Assembly (NCBI RefSeq): GCF_003388735.1
Contig: NZ_QUBQ01000005.1
Span: forward strand, 186,001-250,000
Length of the DNA stretch: 64,000 bases
Reading direction: 5' to 3'
Origin: Paenibacillus paeoniae
GTDB lineage: Bacteria; Bacillota; Bacilli; Paenibacillales; Paenibacillaceae
The notes beneath the pieces are model-generated. The model made no database searches, was not told the DNA's origin, and saw only the letters and a list, made by a program, of their open reading frames with translations. Below are positions 58,966-64,000 of this stretch, in pieces. The first letter of the stretch is position 1, and every line of letters starts with the position of its first letter. A program made the position numbers and the translations under genes.

Positions 58966-59844
58966 ATGCATCGATATATGACAATGAGAAAGAAATTGTG
59001 GGATCGCCAATCGTATTTGGCGGTCCTCGCTTTTATTTTGGCGGGAATGCTTGGGGCATGCAGTTCGGACAGCGGTTTGGGTACCGGAACTCAGTTGAAT
59101 CAACCAGCTATTGCAGAGGATCAGGGACATGATCATCACAGTGATGGTGCAAAGGAAGAGTTGCTTCATACAGAATGGAGCTTTCAACCCTATGATAGGC
59201 TGGCAGGCGAGACATTGCAGCTGGAATTGCGAATTGCTGATGCGGACGGCGAGCCCGTCCAGCAGTTTGATGTCAATCATGAGAAAAAGCTTCATCTGAT
59301 TGTAATCAGCGAGGATCTGAGCTACTTCGATCATGTTCATCCGGAATATACAGGCAATGGATTGTTCAGACAAAGCTTAACCTTGCCGACAGGCGGGAAA
59401 TACAAGCTGTTTGCTGACTTTCAGCCCACGGGCTACGCGCAGACGACAGCATCCACAATCGTTCATGTCGAGGGGGAGCATACGCTGGAGCCAGTCATTG
59501 AGGATCAAGTGCGAGTCAAGACGACGGACAAGGCAGCTGTTGAATTGAAGGTATCTTCATTAGCAGTTGGAGGGGAATCCGAGCTGACATTCACGTTCCG
59601 AAATCCAAAGTCGGGAGCCGACTTGTCTGATCTTCAGCCTTACTTGGGCGCAATCGGCCATGTTGTCATTATTAGCGAGGATTTGGATCATTATTTGCAT
59701 GTACATCCTGTGAGAGAGCTGGGAAGCGGACCAGAAGCTCGGTTCGCAACTCGTTTCCCAGCGGAAGGAATGTACCGGATATGGGGCCAATTCCAACGCG
59801 ACGGCGAAGTGTTCACAGTTCCGTTCACAGTCAAAGCGCAGTAA
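58966..59844 (+). CDS. Histidine-rich lipoprotein with two tandem DHxHP domains
   Basis: Up to 292 residues. The signal peptide (LAVLAFILAGMLGAC) ends in a lipobox; a His-rich stretch (GHDHHSDG) follows. Two homologous domains carry ISEDLSYFDHVHPEY and ISEDLDHYLHVHPV, each followed by a P-(T/A)-(G/E)-G-x-Y motif. The His pairs could bind copper. It lies 7 bases after copZ. ATG 58966 is only 1 base from AGGGAG, so ATG 58978 or 58984 is more likely. Confidence 0.72.
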   Translation: MHRYMTMRKKLWDRQSYLAVLAFILAGMLGACSSDSGLGTGTQLNQPAIAEDQGHDHHSDGAKEELLHTEWSFQPYDRLAGETLQLELRIADADGEPVQQFDVNHEKKLHLIVISEDLSYFDHVHPEYTGNGLFRQSLTLPTGGKYKLFADFQPTGYAQTTASTIVHVEGEHTLEPVIEDQVRVKTTDKAAVELKVSSLAVGGESELTFTFRNPKSGADLSDLQPYLGAIGHVVIISEDLDHYLHVHPVRELGSGPEARFATRFPAEGMYRIWGQFQRDGEVFTVPFTVKAQ

Positions 59845-59866
59845 AGGAAAGCAGTGTAAATTGGAC

Positions 59867-59913
59867 AGGGCTGTCCTGCCGGCAACGATAAGCGTCGCTG
59901 GCTGGACAGCCCT
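59867..59913 (+). terminator. Terminator of the copZ operon
   Basis: AGGGCTGTCC and GGACAGCCCT pair, with inner GCCGGCAACG/CGTCGCTGGC arms. The remaining gap 59914-60279 holds nothing I can support. Confidence 0.7.
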
Positions 59914-60279
59914 TATAATTTATATTTAACCGGTCCGCTTCCTAATGAAGCGGCGCGAGACATCCCCTTGCAAATTGCAAACAACATGTAAGTCAAGTTG
60001 TGTTACTTGTATCCCAAAACAACGGAAACCCTACCTCTTTTCCGTCCTTGCGGCTCCAATGACCGCGCCAGTGTGAATCAGAATTACGTCTTCGTGAAAC
60101 ATGAGTCCGGAATTGTAGTCAAGAAATCAAAATCAGAGGGTAATATTGAATCTTACTGGGGATATATAGGGGTTAAATATAACATTCTTACTATCATACC
60201 ATAAGTTATGCGTTCATGCAATATGCGCATTACTTTCTTCCATTTGGACAAGCTATAGGATGGAAAGGGGACATATGAC

Positions 60280-61149
60280 ATGGCGGATTGGTTGCAGATT
60301 GTGTTACGTACTTTGGCGTCTATCGTCATCTTATTCATCCTAACGAAGGTGCTTGGCAAACGTCAAATTTCTGAATTGTCTTTGTTCGAGTATATTACGG
60401 GGATCTCTATCGGTAATATCGCCGCTTATATTTCACTCGATTTGGACAATCTCTGGTTTTTGGGTATCGTGTCGTTAGTCGTATGGGTGAGCGTCTCCGT
60501 CTTAATGGAGTTTTGGACATTGAAGAGCAGACGGGTTCGCAATGTTGTGGATGGCAGAGGCACCGTATTGATACGCGATGGTCAGTTATCCAAGAAAGAG
60601 CTGCGGAAAGAGCGCATTACACTGGATGAGTTTCTTGAGCAATTGCGGCAGAAAGACGTATACCGTGTAGCGGACGTTGAGTTTGCTGTGATGGAATCCA
60701 GCGGAGAATTGAACGTTCAACTTAAGAAAGAGCATCAACCTTTGACCCCTGCCATGCTGGGATGGACGATGAGTAAGGAAAGTCAGCCGTATTCCATCAT
60801 TATGGATGGTCATATTATTAAGGAAGAATTAGCGCAAGCGGGTCATCCAGAAGATTGGCTAAAGCATCAGCTAAAGCAAAATAAGCTCAAGCTGGAGGAC
60901 GTATTTCTGGCACAGTTGGACAGTGACGGAGTGATTACATTCCAGACGAATGAGGGTAAGACGTTGCCGGAGTCTTCGCCTTCTACGCCTAAGGAGCGGG
61001 TATGGTCGCTAACCGGCCAGCTTCAAGAGGAGCTTAGAAGATTGGAGCAGCTATCCCAAAGCGATAAGGACCGCAGGACGTATCAATCGGCCCTGTTTCA
61101 TTTGAATCAGGGAATCGATGCTATGCGGCTTAAGAAAAACACAGAATAA
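60280..61149 (+). CDS. DUF421 (YetF-like) membrane protein
   Basis: 289 residues. Three N-terminal helices (about 4-24, 38-55, 60-80) carry LVRTL-type LTKVLGKRQISELSLFEYITGISIGNIAAYIS, the DUF421 signature. The cytoplasmic part has GRGTVLIRDGQLSKKELRKERITLDEFLEQLRQKDVYRVADVEFAVMESSGELNV. The family is linked to spore or envelope roles; function is unknown. AAAGGGG precedes the ATG. Confidence 0.88.
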   Translation: MADWLQIVLRTLASIVILFILTKVLGKRQISELSLFEYITGISIGNIAAYISLDLDNLWFLGIVSLVVWVSVSVLMEFWTLKSRRVRNVVDGRGTVLIRDGQLSKKELRKERITLDEFLEQLRQKDVYRVADVEFAVMESSGELNVQLKKEHQPLTPAMLGWTMSKESQPYSIIMDGHIIKEELAQAGHPEDWLKHQLKQNKLKLEDVFLAQLDSDGVITFQTNEGKTLPESSPSTPKERVWSLTGQLQEELRRLEQLSQSDKDRRTYQSALFHLNQGIDAMRLKKNTE

Positions 61150-61160
61150 AACTAAATGGA

Positions 61161-61195
61161 AGGCAGGCATTTGGTCTCAAACGGAATGCCTGCCT
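61161..61195. terminator. Bidirectional terminator
   Basis: AGGCAGGCATT (61161-61171) and AATGCCTGCCT (61185-61195) form a perfect stem between convergent genes. Confidence 0.88.
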
Positions 61196-61233
61196 GTATA
61201 GGAATAAACACATATATTATAGAAGAAACATTT

Positions 61234-61962
61234 TCACCTGCGTATCTGTGAGGAATCAGGCAAGAAGCTTTCAGGCTGAGTAATTGGCTCAGGCATGACT
61301 TTGCCGCCGGCAAAGTGGTACTTCACGACGGTGTTGAAGGAATCGATCCAAGGTGTAAGAGGGCGGCCGCCCCATGCTTCCTTGGCATATTCATTAAGAT
61401 AGTTGACGAATTCCATATTAGCGGAGACATGCACTTCCTGCACGCTTGGCACATAACCGCGAACAGCCTTCGCTACGGTCTGCTTCAGCTCATGCGACAG
61501 ATCATGATGATCGTTGACCGAGAAGTAGGAGTTGTACGGCGATATTAAGACACGGCCATTGCCGTAAGGGCTGCCGCTGTCAGCATTATAAACGCCAGTA
61601 TTGGCGCCTGTATTGTTCTGCTCCTCTGTACCGCTTGAACCTTTTGTACCGACAGCTGTCCAATCCAGCATAAGGGCGACGTAGGCATTTTTGTCCGTAA
61701 GCATAACAATAGAGGAAGCAATTCCGTTTAGCGAGCTAATCTTATTGGATAGAATGGAACTGTATTCGAAGAAGGCATTGTCATGCTGATGAGTGTTGCC
61801 TGTCATGTTGCCGTAAGCCTTTGCGCCAATCATCTTGGGATCGCCTGGCCGCCGACTGCCGTAGTCATAGTCGCTTTGCTGGACAAGCTGCTCATAGTTG
61901 CAACCCGGCATAGCGGCCATAACGGCAATGGACAGAAGAAGAAAGGCCATTCTTTTCATCAT
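61234..61962 (-). CDS. YhcN/YlaJ-type sporulation lipoprotein
   Basis: 242 residues from ATG 61962 (TGGAGG about 10 bases upstream); the longer frame to 62235 has no ribosome site. Lipobox MPGC. The domain SSILSNKISSLNGIASSIVMLTDKNAYVALML matches the YhcN/YlaJ family found on spores, with LKQTVAKAVRGYVPSVQEVHVSANMEFV typical of its second half. The 396-bp gap 61963-62358 that follows holds the ctaC promoter and nothing else recognisable. Confidence 0.83.
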   Translation of the reverse strand: MMKRMAFLLLSIAVMAAMPGCNYEQLVQQSDYDYGSRRPGDPKMIGAKAYGNMTGNTHQHDNAFFEYSSILSNKISSLNGIASSIVMLTDKNAYVALMLDWTAVGTKGSSGTEEQNNTGANTGVYNADSGSPYGNGRVLISPYNSYFSVNDHHDLSHELKQTVAKAVRGYVPSVQEVHVSANMEFVNYLNEYAKEAWGGRPLTPWIDSFNTVVKYHFAGGKVMPEPITQPESFLPDSSQIRR

Positions 61963-62215
61963 CGATAGCGGACCTCCATTTTCAATTGAAGTTGACTTGG
62001 CTATAGTGTAGGTCTGAGCGGAGTAAATATACGTTTTGCGGGACATACATAATTGACCATGGGTTTGGTACACAATGTAGGGTAGGAGAGGTAAGCAGTT
62101 CATGGGTGAAAAGGGGGCAAAGTGACCTCCAAAGGGCAAATGCAAGAGCCCAAAAACGGCTGAAATATGCGTTTTTGACAGCTTTGAGAACAATTTGTGA
62201 ACTCTCTGTGGAACA

Positions 62216-62244
62216 TTGACAAATAGGGTTGCCAACTTTATATT
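62216..62244 (+). promoter_or_regulatory. SigA-type promoter of the cytochrome oxidase operon
   Basis: TTGACA (62216-62221) and TATATT (62239-62244) are 17 bp apart, 115 bases before ctaC, implying a leader of about 110 bases. Confidence 0.65.
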
Positions 62245-62358
62245 TAATAAAGTGATTTATGTTGCAGGAGTTGTCATAACATCTGTGAAACACGCAGCAA
62301 AGCCGCTTGCCACGTGAAAATTAGGCAGCTGCGAAAACGTCAAAAGTGGGGTTGATTA

Positions 62359-63414
62359 ATGATGAAACGGTGGCAATTTGTTAAACGGCTTGCACCACTA
62401 ATGGCCATGATGGTATTAGTGCTAGCCGCTTGCGGACGGGAAGACTTGTCCACGCTGAATCCTCAGGGTCCAGTAGCGGAAGAGCAATTCGGGCTGATGA
62501 AGTTAGCAATTCTCATCATGGGTCTCGTAATTGTTGTCGTATTTGCAATTTCTTTCTACGTAATTATCCGTTTCCGCAGACGTCCTGGAGACAAAACGAT
62601 TCCGAAGCAAGTGGAAGGAAGCCATAAGCTGGAGATTATTTGGACGGTTATTCCAATTATCTTGCTTATCATTCTTGCCGTGCCAACGGTGCAATCGGTC
62701 TTCAATCTAGCCAAGGACTACCGCGATGATCCGGATGCGGTTAAAGTTATCGTGACTTCGCATCAATACTGGTGGGAATTTGAGTATCCTGAGCTTGGAA
62801 TTAAGACGGCTCAAGAGCTGGTTATTCCAACAGGCAAGACGATTTCTATCGAAGCGAAGACGGCTGACGTGCTTCACTCGTTCTGGATTCCGTCTCTTGC
62901 AGGTAAAATCGATACGAACCCGGGCGGTAACGTAAACTTCATGTACTTCTCCGCGCCGAAGGAAGGCGTTTACTTGGGCAAATGCGCCGAGTTATGCGGA
63001 CCTTCTCATGGCCTCATGGACTTTAAAGTGAAATCGGTTAACCCAGCTTCCTTCGAACGTTGGGCTGCTGCATTGCAAGAACCTGTAGCGCTTCCAAGCG
63101 ACCCGGCTATTGCTGCTGCATTCGAAAGCAAATGTCTGACTTGCCATGCAGTGGGCGACATGGGTGGCCCTGCATTCCCTAACCTTACAGGTATCGGCAG
63201 CCGCGAGAGCGTTGGCGGCATCCTGGTGAATGTGGACGCTGATGATAAGAAGTATAATCACGAAGATACGGTATACAACAACCTCTACAAGTGGATTAAG
63301 GATCCAGGAGCCGTGAAGCCGGGCAACTTGATGGTCGACCAATACGATCTGACAGATAAAGAGATTGAAGGTATCGCGAAGTATCTTTCTGAGTTAACGC
63401 TTGATTACGAATAA
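62359..63414 (+). CDS. ctaC: Cytochrome c oxidase subunit II with fused cytochrome c domain
   Basis: 351 residues. A lipobox LAACG (Cys25) and two helices precede the CuA domain (HSFWIPSLAGKIDTNPG, CAELCGPSHGLM). The C-terminal cytochrome c domain has CLTCHAVGDMGG and a distal Met. This is the caa3-type layout of Bacilli. It takes electrons from cytochrome c outside the membrane and passes them to subunit I, encoded 33 bases downstream. Confidence 0.95.
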   Translation: MMKRWQFVKRLAPLMAMMVLVLAACGREDLSTLNPQGPVAEEQFGLMKLAILIMGLVIVVVFAISFYVIIRFRRRPGDKTIPKQVEGSHKLEIIWTVIPIILLIILAVPTVQSVFNLAKDYRDDPDAVKVIVTSHQYWWEFEYPELGIKTAQELVIPTGKTISIEAKTADVLHSFWIPSLAGKIDTNPGGNVNFMYFSAPKEGVYLGKCAELCGPSHGLMDFKVKSVNPASFERWAAALQEPVALPSDPAIAAAFESKCLTCHAVGDMGGPAFPNLTGIGSRESVGGILVNVDADDKKYNHEDTVYNNLYKWIKDPGAVKPGNLMVDQYDLTDKEIEGIAKYLSELTLDYE

Positions 63415-63447
63415 TACCATCATCAGTGATTGAAGGAGGTACCTACC

Positions 63448-64000
63448 TTGGCTCATGCACACGCGCATGCGGTCAAACGTTACAGCGGAATTATGGACTG
63501 GCTGACAACGGTTGACCATAAAAAAATCGGTATTTTGTATTTAATTGCAGGGGGCTTTTTCTTCCTTGTAGGCGGTCTCGAAGCGATCCTGATCCGGATT
63601 CAACTTTGGAAACCGCAAGGAACTTTTGTGTCGGCAGATACATACAACGAACTGCTTACGATGCACGGAACAACCATGATCTTCTTGGCAGCGATGCCAT
63701 TGATATTTGCGTTAATGAACGCGGTTATACCGCTTCAAATCGGCGCACGCGACGTTGCCTTTCCATTCCTGAACTCGCTCGGCTTCTGGACGTTCCTCTT
63801 CGGCGGACTCCTGCTGAACGTGAGCTGGATTGTAGGCGATGTGCCTGACGCAGGCTGGACATCCTACGCTCCTCTTGCAGGAACAACGTATAGCGGTGAC
63901 CATGGCGTCGATTATTATGTTCTAGGTCTGCAGATTGCAGGTATCGGTACGCTGGTTGGCGGTATCAACTTCCTTGTTACCATCATCAACATGCGTGCTC
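63448..64000 (+). CDS. ctaD: Cytochrome c oxidase subunit I, cut by the window end
   Basis: Partial: 184 codons are visible and the frame runs off base 64000. TTG 63448 lies 7 bases after AAGGAGG. The N-terminus (AHAHAHAVKRYSGIMDWLTTVDHKKIG) leads to the first helix, and ELLTMHGTTMIFLAAMPLIFALMN contains the haem a ligand His. It forms the proton-pumping core with ctaC. Confidence 0.93.
   Translation, partial: MAHAHAHAVKRYSGIMDWLTTVDHKKIGILYLIAGGFFFLVGGLEAILIRIQLWKPQGTFVSADTYNELLTMHGTTMIFLAAMPLIFALMNAVIPLQIGARDVAFPFLNSLGFWTFLFGGLLLNVSWIVGDVPDAGWTSYAPLAGTTYSGDHGVDYYVLGLQIAGIGTLVGGINFLVTIINMRA

Noticed and set aside
59998-60204. 68-codon frame before the DUF421 gene
   Set aside because: No ribosome site and no recognisable protein pattern.
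61963-62235. Longer N-terminus of the YhcN-type lipoprotein
   Set aside because: The signal peptide and lipobox begin at 61962, behind TGGAGG; the upstream part is out-of-place polar sequence without a ribosome site.

Overview
The window looks like the chromosome of a Gram-positive, spore-forming member of the Paenibacillaceae/Bacillaceae, most likely Paenibacillus-like. The reasons are moderate GC content, strong AGGAGG-type ribosome sites, frequent TTG and GTG starts, many lipoproteins, sporulation-type lipoproteins (YdcC-like, YhcN/YlaJ-like), and two gene blocks that match the order known from Bacillus subtilis: ydcC-alr-ndoAI-ndoA and sigY-yxlC-yxlD-yxlE-yxlF-yxlG. Genus assignment is inference; no rRNA is present. 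I saw no tRNA, rRNA, CRISPR array, insertion sequence or prophage.

Layout. 0.1-3.9 kb: a small membrane protein, then a MerR regulator / ABC exporter / TetR regulator operon behind a MerR-type palindromic promoter. 4.1-9.1 kb: an aliphatic-sulfonate-type operon (ATPase, binding protein, two permeases, FMN monooxygenase). 9.1-15.2 kb: a DUF4358 lipoprotein, an M50-type membrane protease, then a leftward cassette with an SPFH protein carrying zinc ribbons, a membrane protein and four tandem paralogues of a two-TM zinc-ribbon protein. 15.4-20.8 kb: a DJ-1/PfpI protein, an array of palindromes, an NADH oxidase with three Rex-like operators, a TSUP exporter, an SDR and an M23 lipoprotein. 21-25.5 kb: a two-component system, PspA and PspC, and a lipoprotein. 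25.6-34 kb: a COG3573 flavoprotein, an XRE regulator that seems to start at ATT with a membrane partner, a phosphoesterase, an MFS/ArsR pair, lipoproteins and a DUF3137 protein.

34.3-37.7 kb: ydcC-alr-ndoAI-ndoA. 37.8-44 kb: a Tad/Flp-pilus-like operon behind an attenuator-like leader. Next comes a broken gene and then ydbS-ydbT. 47-50.2 kb: the SigY operon with a recognisable SigY promoter. 50.3-54.4 kb: HesB-like protein, a 41-aa protein, a degenerate ABC-LytTR fusion followed by a 21-bp tandem repeat and an ABC exporter, and a YuiD-like protein. 54.5-62 kb: glutathione peroxidase under an OhrR-like palindrome, YitT, MFS, GDPD, a CsoR-type copper promoter with copZ and a histidine-rich lipoprotein, DUF421 and a YhcN-like lipoprotein. 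62.4 kb to the end: ctaC and the start of ctaD.

The genes mainly serve envelope homeostasis (Psp, SPFH/zinc-ribbon, PH-domain and SigY modules), export, redox and copper handling. The most interesting signals are the four-fold zinc-ribbon amplification beside the SPFH gene, the alternating-spacer palindrome array, the LytTR fusion with a 21-bp repeat, the attenuator before the Tad genes, and several genes whose best start lies on ATT, ATC or CTG.
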